Virus record (IMG/VR): IMGVR_UViG_3300027749_000215
Span: 1 to 40,446 of that record
Length of the DNA stretch: 40,446 nt
Direction: 5' to 3' (one strand)
Source: a virus
Below, piece after piece: positions 8,265-21,000 of the stretch. The notes under the pieces are model-generated. The model saw only the letters and a list, made by a program, of their open reading frames with translations, was not told where the DNA came from and ran no database searches. The translations under genes were made by a program, and so were the position numbers. Within the stretch, counting starts at the first letter, position 1. Every line of letters starts with the position of its first letter.

Positions 8265-8277
8265 GGTATTTATTACC
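8265..8277 (-). promoter_or_regulatory. Late-promoter-like AATAAATA inside a short palindrome
   Basis: On the - strand the sequence reads GGTAATAAATACC, a near-palindrome. It contains AATAAATA, 7 of 8 matches to the T4 late -10 element TATAAATA. It lies 23 bases upstream of the fibre gene start, leaving room for a short leader with the GGAGC site. Confidence 0.4.
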
Positions 8278-8294
8278 TGTTAATCTACTAATAT

Positions 8295-8933
8295 TTATGC
8301 TGCGCTCAGGTTAGTTAAGGTCTGTATACGCACAGTATAATCAATTTGAATTTGACGATTCAAACTCTTCTGAACTGGATGGAAAATCACATGCGTTAAT
8401 AAACGCAATGTGTTGCCTTCCCCGGTCCAGGCCTTGAGTCCTAGTTCATCAAATACATATTCCCCGTTGTAATTGGTTGAATTATCAAACGCTTGCTGCC
8501 CAGGTGGCTCGCCGTAATCCAACAAACAGCTGACCAAGATATCTGTGTACACTTGGCCTGAAGTGTGTAACACCGTCATGTTGTTGTTGGTTGGATCAGT
8601 ATCTGCTGCTGATTCATCATCAACAACTTTAGCGTAGGTTTCATTGTAAAGATCAGCATTTTGACCAGTGGTATTAGGGGGCAAATAAGTGATTACGCCA
8701 GTGGGATCCACTGAGCTGCCGCCGTTGCCAAATGCCATTTCATAAATCCAACCCTGTTTTCTGTGGGCCAGGGTTTCGGCCAGGCTGATACTCATGTTTT
8801 CATAGTGAATAGCATTGTCTTTATCAACTAGTACTTCTCCAGTGGCTGGATCAGTAATTTTAATGTGTCCTTTAATGATAGGACCGTAGGTGTTAATAAG
8901 CATTTTGTTGTTTTCCGCTTTTTCTTTGCCCAT
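8295..8933 (-). CDS. Conserved tail/baseplate protein of T4-like phages (212 aa)
   Basis: The N-terminal part reads YGPIIKGHIKITDPATGEVL, and the core has YEMAFGNGGSSVDPTGVITY and DLYNETYAKVVDD. The C-terminal part is LLTHVIFHPVQKSLNRQIQ. I recognise this as a structural-type protein found beside tail-fibre genes in aquatic T4-like phages; its exact place in the baseplate or fibre is not known to me. No signal peptide or membrane segment. The ATG at 8933 is used. A second ATG at 8903, just before LINTYGP, is also possible, because the first ten residues (KEKAEN) look like a leader. It lies between the giant protein and the fibres, so a connector role is plausible. Confidence 0.6.
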   Translation of the reverse strand: MGKEKAENNKMLINTYGPIIKGHIKITDPATGEVLVDKDNAIHYENMSISLAETLAHRKQGWIYEMAFGNGGSSVDPTGVITYLPPNTTGQNADLYNETYAKVVDDESAADTDPTNNNMTVLHTSGQVYTDILVSCLLDYGEPPGQQAFDNSTNYNGEYVFDELGLKAWTGEGNTLRLLTHVIFHPVQKSLNRQIQIDYTVRIQTLTNLSAA

Positions 8934-8939
8934 ATTTGA

Positions 8940-9086
8940 TCACGCTCGCGTCTCCACAAATACTTGTTTAGTGTTGGGGTCCGAAATCTTTACAAACCCC
9001 GAAACTGCAATAGACCCTTTTTCGTTTGGACGAGCAATGGGCTGCGGCGTAGGCGGCTGTGAGGGAGTTTGTTGATTTTGCTGCAT
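8940..9086 (-). CDS. Small 48-aa protein with a Gln/Pro leader and a beta motif
   Basis: ATG at 9086, TGA at 8940-8942, with AAGG 12 bases before the start. Residues 1-20 are Gln/Pro-rich (QQNQQTPSQPPTPQP), and the rest is GSIAVSGFVKISDPNTKQVF. That second part aligns with the N-terminus of the next gene (GHIKITDPATGEVLV), sharing K-I-x-D-P-x-T and flanking hydrophobic positions. It fills what would otherwise be a 165-base gap between the giant gene and the 212-aa gene. Function unknown; a short accessory of the neighbouring structural protein is the simplest idea. Confidence 0.65.
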   Translation of the reverse strand: MQQNQQTPSQPPTPQPIARPNEKGSIAVSGFVKISDPNTKQVFVETRA

Positions 9087-9098
9087 GATTTATTTACC

Positions 9099-12000
9099 TT
9101 AGATTTGTCCTCGGAAAAACCTTGCTGCATCAGTTTGAGTCACTTGCAGTGCTTGTCCGTCTGATGGGTTGCCATTGGCTGGTTGGTACCATCCAAATCC
9201 TTGGCGTACCAGAATAGATACTTCGTATCCGTTGTCAGGTGCAGTGTCAAAGGTTACTGTGGCAGGAGACACAGAATCCACAGTGTATCCGGCAGTGACA
9301 CGGATACCGCCCACAAACACCAAGATTGCTTGTTCAGCAAATGACAAAGTCAGCTGACTCAAATCAATGTTTGGTGCAGAGAATGTGACGGTTGTTCCGT
9401 TGCCCAGGGTGTTGGTGTATACCACGTGATCTTGGTATTCTGCAGGGGCCAGGTTACCGCGACCTAGATTATATACCGTTGCGCCTGTTGCATGTACATC
9501 AGCTGCTGTTCCTGCTGTTCCTCTGCGTAGTCCACTTACTAGGTTGTTGTCAATATCAAGATAGCGATACATGATTCGTTCACCGTTGATTGTTAGCACC
9601 CCCCAAACATTGATTGCCAAGTTTGGCTGTGTCAGTGCCGCTGCATTATCAACATAAATTACGTCTTGGTCCAGGAACAAATCCTGTGCAAGTGTAGTTG
9701 TAGTTGATGGTGTCATTCTATAGGTAGCTTGTACTCCGCGCATGTCTTGGAAAATGCGGAATTCCATTTCTTCTGGAACAACACTATCTGTAAACAACTG
9801 AGCAACAACAACATCTATAACGCTGATCACAGGGCCGTGCAAGACCAGTTGCTCACCAACTATCAAGTAATCGTCGCCGTAGAATATGCGATTGCCATTT
9901 TTGGTCACTACCATTCTGGTTGGATCAGGCACAACTCTACCCAACTGGAAGTCATTTTTGGTCACTGCTTGACCTGCTGAGTAGTCATAGCTGCCTGGTA
10001 ATCCGGTTACCAAGCCCACATCAAAGTCTGTTGAATCATAAGGTTCAGGAACTACTACCCCTGTTGTTACTGGTCCTTGCCATAACAAGGTTACTATTTT
10101 TTGTTGACTTGTGTCATTCCATGATGTTACAGAAATTATGTCTCCTGCAATAGGATAAAAGCCATTGGTAGTACGCCATGCCAGCACGGTACTATACAAG
10201 CTACTACCATCACTTTGCAAAACATAATCTGCCTTGGTACTCACGCTGATCAACACTTCTGATCCCGATGATGGCGGTGTTGCAAATTCCACATCTCTTG
10301 TGTCGTCACCGGGCACATAAGGTTCTATAGTAAATTCGCTGTACAAGGTGAGTTCTTGATTGTTGACCCATACCCGAACATCGTTGTCCGCCACAAGAGC
10401 CATGCTATAACCACCACGATTAGGAAGCGGATACGCTGAGCTGCCGTCGGCAATGTAGTATGCACCTTCGGGCGGTCTTGCTCGTATGCCATTCCGTTCA
10501 ACAATCAAGTTGGCAGGATTGGTTCCTTGCAAGGAATTGCTGAGATTGTAATCCAGTTGTCCCGAACTCACAAAGTATTGTGTTTGTGGAGTTGACCAGC
10601 TGTTGGGCAATGATCCATCTGTGGCTCCAATTGCTGTGATATTGAGTTCATCACCTGGACCATATGAAGTTGCAAACAAAATGTTTGTGGTATTGTTTGT
10701 TCCTGCGGTATATGTGTAATCAGTTATTAACATGCCATTGGCAAAAATTGCCATGTCTTCAATTTCATTCACAGCCACAGGAATGTTAAAGGTATTTCCT
10801 ACAGTGGCACCATTGACACTGGTTTTGTACAGTTGATTGCCGCCACCTATGCCGTATATGCTGACAACTAATGTGTCACCGTTGGCTGCTGGAGGAGCAC
10901 TAACACTGTTCAAAATAGTCACAGTGTTGGCAACCCAATTTACAATGTAATCTGTTCCAAGATTTAGTTCACGGCGTTGTGTTTGATTTGTCACTCGCAC
11001 CTGCACAGGATTTGGTACAATACCGTTGAAACTCTGGCTGGCTGCACTGGCAGAATTATAGTACCACTTGACAATTTCCCAAGCAAATCCGTGGCCGTTT
11101 AGATCCCAGTCTGCTCCTGGGCGAGTGTACACACGGAAATCCAGTGTGTCATATTCTGAGCCAGGTATTAGCTCTTCGGGTGCATGGCTTTCGTAAGGGC
11201 CGACAAATTCTCCGCCAACTACATTTACATCATAGGGTCTTGTGCCAAGATAGATATCAATAAATCGACTTTCATAAATGGCATCCAGGATAGCAGGATC
11301 ATAGGTAGGAAGACCTTCTGGCCCATATGCAATATTGTCAAACGGATTGATGTCAAAATTACCAACATCGAACCCTGAGTTTTGATCAAACGTGGGTGCA
11401 GTAACTTGCACACCTGGATAATCAATGCCATCAATCAACAACGGTAAATCTAGACCCGGTTCATTGGGACCAGGCAAATAAAATCCCATTGTACGATCAA
11501 CCCCAGACAAAGTAGATGCCTTGACCAACGTCCATTGATCGGGATCAAATGTCACTGACTGTACTGTGCTGTTGGCTTCCCATACTCGATCATCGTAACG
11601 AACTTGTGTTCCTGTTGGGTAGCTGACATTTGATTTCCAATCTAGGATTGTACTCACATATTGATATCTGTCATACTTGATAGTGGTATTGATACTGCGT
11701 ACAAGCCCGTTGCCCATTACTGCAACAATTCTGCCACCTACACCATTACCGCCTGACAATTCTATCAGTGCAGTGGTTAGATATCCTAGCCCAGGGTTGG
11801 TTATAATTACTCCAGAAATCTTGCCTGCACTGTTAACATCCACAGTCATAGTAGCTTGTATCAAGCAGTCGCCGGTGACTGTGGCAACAGGAGGTTCAGT
11901 ATATCCTGCACCACCATCTACAACAACAATGTCTTGAATGCTTAGAGTATAGTTGTTGTACCAGAATTTCCAAGGCTCTGTTTGCCATACCAGACTATTG

Positions 12001-15000
12001 GGCGGTGTATCACTGTAGGTATTTGATGATCCGGTGCCCACTGCTGTACTATGAGTGTATGGTGTTAATACCGGACTCATGAATTGATTTGGAATTTGTG
12101 CAGAGTTATAAAAACTTGGAACATCAAAGTCAGTCATGGTACCTTGATAGACATCCTGGCCGTCATATATTAGATTTGTTTCGCGAATATGCACGTGATA
12201 CGGTTTGACTTCTTTGATATAGTCAACCACAAAATCTTGATTATCACGCTGGTAAGTCTGGAATGGCAGCAGTTGACGTATCTTGTGATCAACATCAACC
12301 AGGCTGGTCTTGCTTAGCCAATCAGGTGCTTCAAATTCGCTAAGAACAAAGTTAAACATCAGTATTAGAGCTTTGTTTCGTTCAATCAACAATTCACCAA
12401 TCAGCAATTCTTGATTGATAGCTTGAATAATTTTGCGAGTTTCTATTACCGGTTCTTGATCAAAATATTGTGCATCAAATACTTCAGAGTCAAACCCAAA
12501 GCGCCCTAGTTGATAGTCCCACAACTCGGCAGCAATAGCAATAGTGCCATCCTGCAGGCCTACTCGGTCCCATCCGGTGTTGGTTCGCAAATAAATTTCC
12601 CATTTACCTTGTGCATTGGCAGTGACTCTTACACTGGCACCAACAGGAACCGTGTACACGCTAAGAGTATCAAGACTACTATAGACCGGCACCTCAGCTA
12701 CTATCTGGCTGCTTCGATTGTACCCAATCTGATACCAGTCAATGTAACTCCAATATTTACGGGTGTCGTAATTTTGTACTCTCACCAACATCAACGAGTC
12801 AAACGTTTTTGCTGTGGTAACACTGTAGATAGTCCATAAACCATTTTGGGCTGAATCAACAGCAACCAGGTACTTGTAACCTACAGGTACAATAGCAAAA
12901 TCTTGATAACTGAGTTCTTCGAGGTTGGCCACACGTTTGTCCCAGGCACCTGTGCCTGCTGTTGGCTCAGATTCGCTGGAATTCAACAAGGTGAAACTGC
13001 GAGTTTCTGAAATAGGAAATTGTGCAAGTACGCTGTTGACTCTCTTGAAATAATTTTCTAGAGCCAGGAATCTGTCAGCAAACATTGACTGCCGTGGTCT
13101 GAACTGAACGCCGTAGCTGTTGGCAGGACTTAGATTTGGGTCTGGCACTTTGGCGCCAACAGTATTAACGCCACACAAAGAATCCTGGAACTTGAGATAC
13201 AAATTGTTTGGTAAGAAACCATCGGCACGATTTTCAGGAATCAAACTGTATTCCACGTGAACATTGTCGTCGGTGTATTCTCTATCAAACTCAATACTTA
13301 GAATAGTATCTTGTGCAGAAATATCGTTGACTGCATTGTAGATAGCAGTTGCACTGGGACTAACAAACGCCACGTACGGAATACCCGAGCTACGAGGTTG
13401 TTCAATGTATCTAGCAACACCTGTGGTGCTAAGAGTTTTTCCTGCATTGGTATCAATTGACGTAATTCCCCTAACCCAGAAATAATAGGTTGTGGTAAAG
13501 ATTCCATCAATGTTTAGGCCAGTGGACAAATCGTAACTGACTATGTTGCGGGGAGTCCCTTCACCAGCGTATGTTGCAGGTGGTTGGCTGCTGGCTACCC
13601 ATTGATATACATCTATTGTTGATCCTGGGAACACTTGCCCCCAACGACGTGCTGCATACACAATGCTGTCTTGATTTGGATCAATGAAACGAACATTGTT
13701 GGTGTCCCACCACATTTCGCCCACATGCACTTGTCCCCAGATCTTGCCATAGTTGTTGACTGGGCCCACATTGTAGGCAGCAGGATCCACGGCACCAATA
13801 TAGTTGATATTTTCTTGTGCAGCACCAAGGATTTTGCCTTGTAACGGATCAAAGAAATCAAAGAAGTTGGTTTTTGCACCAGTAACACGATTATAGGTGA
13901 ATACTGAATTGATTAACTTGATATTGACCACGGGCAACTGTTGGTGTATTGTTGCCCACGCCGGAGTCAGTGTGGGATTTCTAAACACAGCAACACGCCC
14001 ATAATCCAGCTCGCTTTGAGTACTGTCGTCAATGTCACTGCCGGGGCTACCAATCAACAACACTCCGTTGGTATAATCAATAGATGTTCCAAAAAGATCT
14101 AGCTCTTGTACTCGCTGATCATATATTTGTTGTCCAAATGCAAATTTTCCTGGATTGCTTGCTAAATCGCTTGCGCTAGGCAAATAATCATAAGTGTATG
14201 CCACACCACTTTGTACCAATGGGCCACTTATTGTTGTGGTTCGACTGTCAAAGTATGTGGTTCCGGCGTCAAATGTGTTCGGACGATACAGATTGCCGCG
14301 AGGAGCACCGACAGTAAGAGTGGTAGCAAACGAATCAATGTTCACTGCTGATCCAAACCCAGCGTATGCGACTGGTGCTGGACTTTCAATAGTTTGAGTG
14401 TATGCAAATGTTTCAAACACTAGGCGCTGGAAAGTAGTTCCAATCAGTCCGGGTAATACAGTGAGTCGGTTGCTGGCATCAGCAGCCAACATATTTTTAA
14501 CACCGATTGTTATCAAGCCGTAGTTGGCTGTGCCTGCTACACCGGCAACAGCCACAACATTGTCAATTCCTGCATTGTTGATGTCTTGTGCCAGCACTGC
14601 TGTCCAACTGCTGGGTTGCCAGTATGTGGTATTAGTTAGTGCCGTTCCTGTTGGCACAGGTCTGACTGAGATGTATAGGCTTAGTCCATAATCAACAATG
14701 GTATCCACTGTGTATGTTAATGCACTGTTCCAGGTCACTGGCTGAGATAATGCAACCTCCTGGTCATTGATTCTGATTGTTTCTCCAGGAAGCAAACGAG
14801 CCCCAACATTGGTACTGGTTGTTACACCATATACTCGACTTTGATTCACACTACGCTGTACCAGTCCAGCTGCTGGTAGTACTGATCCGTCTTGTGGTGC
14901 ACCCACATACAAGCTGCAATTGTTTTTGCACATGTCAATGGCACTACCAAAATTAGCACTTTGGAAAGGTGCATTGGATCCAACAATTTGCAACAGGTTG

Positions 15001-18000
15001 AATTTGTTAACTTCAATTTCTATTATGTCTCCCACTGACAGTGGTGCGCTGATTGTGACTTCTGTTGCACTTACTTTGGCGAATGTTCCTGTGATGTTTC
15101 CTTCTGTATTGGTCAAGAATTGATTGTTCAAGATTACCGATGTTGGTGCAACCAATGTTCCGTCAACTGTATAGGTTGTTTGTGCAGCATCAGTCACAAC
15201 AAAATTCTGTACGGCACGGTCAAACACATACACTGCGCCAGCATCAGTTGTTGCATTGTAATAATCATTTGGGGTGCCAATCATCACTTGACGACCATCA
15301 GTGGTGCAACTTAAACTTTCACCAAATCTAGCAGTGTCACTTAGTCTGGCAGTAACATAACCAGAAGCCACGCTCTGACTTGTGTTTACCATGTATGTTC
15401 CTGTGCCGCCTGTGCCTGTCAACAACGCTGTGATTTTTGTTCCTGGTGTTACTCCGGTTCCGCTCAGCTTCATACCCACTGTCAGAGGCCATGCTCCAGG
15501 CTGTGCGTAAGATACTGTTAAGGTAGTTCCTGATATTGCTGCAATTACTTGTTGTGTAAATTCAATAGTGTCAACAAAAACAAAATAACTCTGTGTTGCA
15601 ACATTAATTATTGCACCATTACCGGGTGCAGTAAAGAATATTACGTCTCTGCCAGCAGCACTGTCATTGTAATCAAAATCATAATCAATGTTTGGACGTT
15701 GCAACACACCGTTGACCGTAACTTTGAAACTGTAGATACTGATGGCTGAATAAAGGTATTCGTTCAATGAGAACAGCTTGGTTGATCCGTCACCGGTATA
15801 AGAATGCTGAGTTTTACGAACAATCTTCAAGATTAGATCTTTTGCAGGAGCAGCAGCAAATACAATGTTTGTTGCTGTTTGAGAATAATCTACACCATAT
15901 ATCAACAACGTATTGTTTAATACCACACTAAGTTGTTGGTCGTAACCTGCATCAATTACTATATGATTGCTGAAGTTAAATGTAAATTGTCGACCATCGG
16001 CCACATACGCAACTGATTGATTTTCAACTTCAACTAGTCCGTATGCAAATACTTTGTTGATGCCCGGTGCACCAATATACATCCAGTGTTCATCTGGGCT
16101 GACTGCAACACTGTATCCAAATTCTGCTGGCAATGCCAAGTCTCTGGAATCTGGAACTGTCAGCAGGATAGCATTGATAAAACTTGCCGAGTCAGGTTGG
16201 CGGTATACCGCTGATACATACCCTCTGTTGTTGTAACTTGCAGGTGCGCCCACAGCTTGCCATGTTTGATTGCCAATGCTGACACTGGATCCAAAGCCCA
16301 CAGTATCTACTGCACCATCGAGTTCTAGTACTGAATTTTCAGTAAACGGACTAGATGATGTGCGAACATAAGTGTATAATGCACCATTGCCGTAGCCTTG
16401 ACTATATGCAGGACTACCAACAATAGCATACAAGTTGCTATTGGCCTGTGCTACACTTTGTCCAAACTTGCTGTTAGTCACAGGATTTGTTGCTGTTATT
16501 TCTGCAGCAGAAGAAAATACTATTTGTTTTTCTAATACTTCCCATAGCCCTGCACCGTTGTTGTCTACCCATACCTTGTTGCCTGGCAATAGATCATTGG
16601 CATATGGCAAGGTTATTATGTCGCTGGCTTGTGCCACACGCTGAGTTTGCAGTACAAATCCAATGCCAGTTCCTGTTGCCACAAGTTGGCCACCATTGAC
16701 AAAAGAAAAATCAACAACAATTTGAGTAATGCTAGGTACACTGATTACTCTATACACTCCGTCAACTTCTATAGAGAAAAATCTTACCACAACCTGACGA
16801 CCAACTGTGATGCCATGCGGTGCAGTGAATGTCAGCACCGCAGTCCCGTCAAGATTGCTACTCACTGAAGAAATATAACCGGGTACTTGGCTTGTTCGAT
16901 AAATGTTCCAGTCGTAGTTGTTGATCTTGGCCACCCAGATGACTGTTCCTACTCCAATCTGATCAAGATTCGCATCCAGGCTTGCTGTGTTGGTGATATC
17001 AAATATGGTAATATCAACGTCATCAAGATTGACATACCCAGCACCCGGTAATGCCACGTCAGTTGGGGTAACTGTTGTGGTTGTGAGAATATCAGTGTTA
17101 GGTATCTTATAGCTTTGTTTCCACAAGTTGCTCAACAGCACTGTTTGATCAGCTTCGCTGATTTCTCCAGGCTGAATAACCTGTATCAAGCTAGGATTTG
17201 CTCCAAGCAGGGCTTCATTTAATTGCAATTCGTAAAAACTACGATTGGCATTGGCACCGTATGTGGCTCTCAGTACCGCCCAGTTTTCATAGATATCGTA
17301 CTGTGCAGGTCCACGGCCTAGATCGGCAAACGAAAATAGTTCAGCAGCTCTGACCGTGCCTTTGGTACCTAGGAACTGCTGGTACAGGTTGACCTGGCTG
17401 GTGCTGTCTAGATTCAAGGAAACCATGTATTGTCTGGGTTTGAATCCAATCAAGCCATATGCAAACAAGTCCTGGTTCTGTTCAAGATTGGCAGTGTATA
17501 TGTTGTAGCTATTGGCCAGTTGATTGCTCTTGTTGGCTAGATTAGGCAACAAACCTTGTTGTATTTTGTTATAGTTTGAGATTGTCCATTCGTTGAAATT
17601 AAACTTGGCCGCAGGCTGAACAATATCAATTGCACTGTAGTAAAAGTTTTTATACTCCACAATCTCACCGCGAGCATACTTGACGTTTTGGCTCCAGGGT
17701 TTGATGTTGTCTTGGTTAAGAATAAATCCTTGTGCATTTAACTGACCATTCCACTCAGTAGTGGTTGTTCCGACTAATTTTACACGATCTTGTCTTGCGC
17801 CGGTAACTGGTTGATAGATCAAGTCTGCAAAAATACTTACGTTGTCCAGCACAATCATATTTTCGTAACTGGTAAACTTGATGTTCAAGAAGTTGATGGT
17901 TTCATTGGTTACACTGCGTACAGCAAAACGATTGTCACTGCGTTCAATCACAAGATCTCTGGCATTGAATGGTTTTCTATCCGCATTGAGTATCATGTTT

Positions 18001-21000
18001 TCTGCAGTTTGAACCGCAATACTATCCACCACGGCTCCAGCACGTTCCACAATCATTTGTGATGAACCAGGGTTGAGATTGATAATTGCACCATCGGTCC
18101 AGCCCTGATTGCTCCAGTACAAGAACTCGCTGACCATCTGATTCCAGTCTAACACATACCCATTTTCTAAATTATCAAACACAAGGCCTTGGCTCTGCAA
18201 CAATGCGCCGTAGCTTAACAAAAAGTCTGCTAGAAGAGTACGATTGGTAAACACATAACCATATGGTATTTGAACCACATTACTACTGTATTCCACAGGA
18301 ACACGCACAGTACTACCGCCTGCTGAGATAGTTGCTAAATTACCATTGATTAGACTTTGCAATATATTGAAGTATGGCTGAGTCATGTTGTAGCCATACA
18401 CTGCCCAACCTGCGGTTGTGCTTTGTACAATCACACTTGAATAAGTGAGTTGAGCAAATGGCACATTCTTGTAGAACAAGAGGTTGTAGCTTTCGTCTGG
18501 CAGCAACAGTGTTGAATTTAGACTGTTGGGGCTAGATTTTTCAGTGTAAATTTCCAGAAGATTTTTGCCAGTGAATGCTGCCATTCTGTAGCATAGTCTT
18601 ACATCTAGATTTTTAAGATCAGCAGTAAGAGCAGTGGTAGAATTGATCCCGCTCACACGGTTAAAGTCCACAATCCAATCAATGTAACTGGCCTTGCTGA
18701 CACCATTGCCATACACTTCAATGCCGTTGGCATCTAGTCTATAGCGTCTGTTGTAGAGATACTGGTTGACAGACGTATCAAATCGATAAAGATCTCTGTC
18801 AGCAAACAATGAGAAAAATTCTGCCGGACGAGTCAGCGCCAGCAGTCGCATGGCCGCAAATGGATATGCGCTGGATGTGCGCCAGGCGTTTTCTACTGGA
18901 CCATCGTCGCCTACTACCCAGCTCTTGCGGAAATCATTGCTGTTGAAGTTGCCTACCATCACTTGCATGGGACTTAGCAAAGTACCTTCACTACCGGATG
19001 GAATCACATCTGTCAGGCCGGGGCGAATATATTCTGGCAGCACATATGGCGCTACGGGATCTCTAACCAGGCCAGCAGCCAAATCTTCCCAGAGTACCAG
19101 GTTACCCGAAGTATACGGTGCAGGGCCGTATTCGTTTTCCCACCACACAGGCATGACACTGAATCCCAACATTTCCCAAGGTCTAGTGTTTGGATATATT
19201 GTATCGTAGAAATAATTGTAAAGGCCGCGCCAGGCACCCACTACCAATGGCTGGTTGGCAGTCAACTTGTTTGACGCTGTGGAGTAATTCCAGGTGAATT
19301 GATTGTTCTGTTGATAATCTTGTGTTTTGTAGTCTAGTTTGTTCCAGCCCACCCAGGTCAGAAAATCTTCGCTGAGAATGTCTGTTATCTCACCCAGTGT
19401 ATAATCAGTAGTGCGGAATTCTCCAGGTACAACTTCAGCTGTGGTCAATGGTACAGGATTGCCGTCCAGTTTGAGATTGTTATAGATTCTAGTTTCAAAC
19501 TCCAGCAGCAATGCATCACGAAAATCTCCAAATGCTCTGGTAATAGATCCGTCGTGACCGCGAATAACAAAAACTGGATCTACGTAAGTTTCATCAAGAA
19601 AAATTTCTGGGATGTACGCTGGATACAATCCTAATTTGGTAGGAGTGTTTGGCACATAACTGCCGTAGGTTGCGGGATATTCTTGTATGGTAACTACATC
19701 TCCAGTTGCCAATGGCACGGTGATAGTGATTCTAGGGCCATCTGTTGCAACTACATAACCAATATCGCGGGTCAACAAAATATCATTTACATAGACCAAT
19801 AGTCCAAGATAGTTGGCCGAAGTATAATTGTATACTTGTGTAGTGTCAAACACCGCAGTAGAAATTGGCGTTACAGTGGTTTGTAGTTGTGTATACACGC
19901 TGCCTGCGGGCAGCATGTCGCTCCAGTAGAACGGATTACTGCTGGTACGACCAAGTGTTATATCAGAAATTACTGCTGTAAGTATTTCTGGCACAGTCAT
20001 ATTGATATAATCATTGGTCACTGCTGTGTTCAACAATTGGGCTTTGAATTTTTCGTATTCTCTTGAATTGTATGAAAGAGCAGCAAAAATTTCATATTCA
20101 GGTTTACGCAAGAAATACCCAGCCAAGGTCATCGGTGCACTTTGTTGCAGAATATTCAGACCGTAAGGAATAATATTACCAAGGTCTCTAATATTGTTGG
20201 CACCGTTGACTTTGCCAGTCAATGACACTAGATTCTGTGCAATACTTTCGTAGTGAGTTCTTACTGTGCCTAGGGTGAAGTTTGCTGAGTTGCCGTTTAG
20301 TGGATTGTTTTCAAGGTTGATAGGAACTTGATAAAAGCCCACTGAACTAACTTGATTGCTCAAGGCCAAGACTTCAATAACATCACCAGGTACTATAACT
20401 ATGTTGCTGTTAAATGTAATTGTGGTAGTGTTAGCTGTGGTGGTGAAGGTGTATGTTGTGGGATCTTGAAACACACTACCCACGTATATTTTAACACTGG
20501 GCACGGTTCCTGTTGGAACTACTGCTACATCAAGCACCAGAGGAGTATTAACTACTGATGTAAAACTAAATTGTTGATAAATCAAACTCTTAGTTGCTGC
20601 CCGTTGCCAACCAATTTCTTTTTCATACAAAATTCTATCAGCGTATTGACGAACAAAACCAATGCTGATAGGATTTTCGGTGCTGACATTATTATCTACG
20701 TGAATAAACGTGTCTGTGTAAAAGTTATTGTCAAATACAATATCGCCTACATTGTTGATGCTAAGATATCTTAGAGCAAATCCTAATACAGTATCCTCAA
20801 CGCCCGATCCCACGGCATAACTGAACAATTTACTGCCTTGGAATGTTGAGCTAGGATATGCCACACGATTACCAAGACTAAATCCAGCTTGATCATATAC
20901 ATTGAACAAGGGTGATTGATTAACTGATGTTTTTTCTTGTGCCTTGATCCATTGAATACCATCGTAGAAAAAACTTATCCCTTGCAAAGTGTTGCCGCTC

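Noticed and set aside
8890-9075. A + strand ORF between the giant gene and the 212-aa gene
   Set aside because: It runs opposite to the operon, and the - strand carries a better-supported 48-aa gene with a ribosome site.
9090-9098. A third GGTAAATAA, before the 48-aa gene, as a late promoter
   Set aside because: It ends only four bases before the ATG, so transcription would start inside the gene. It also overlaps the stop region of the giant gene; probably chance.
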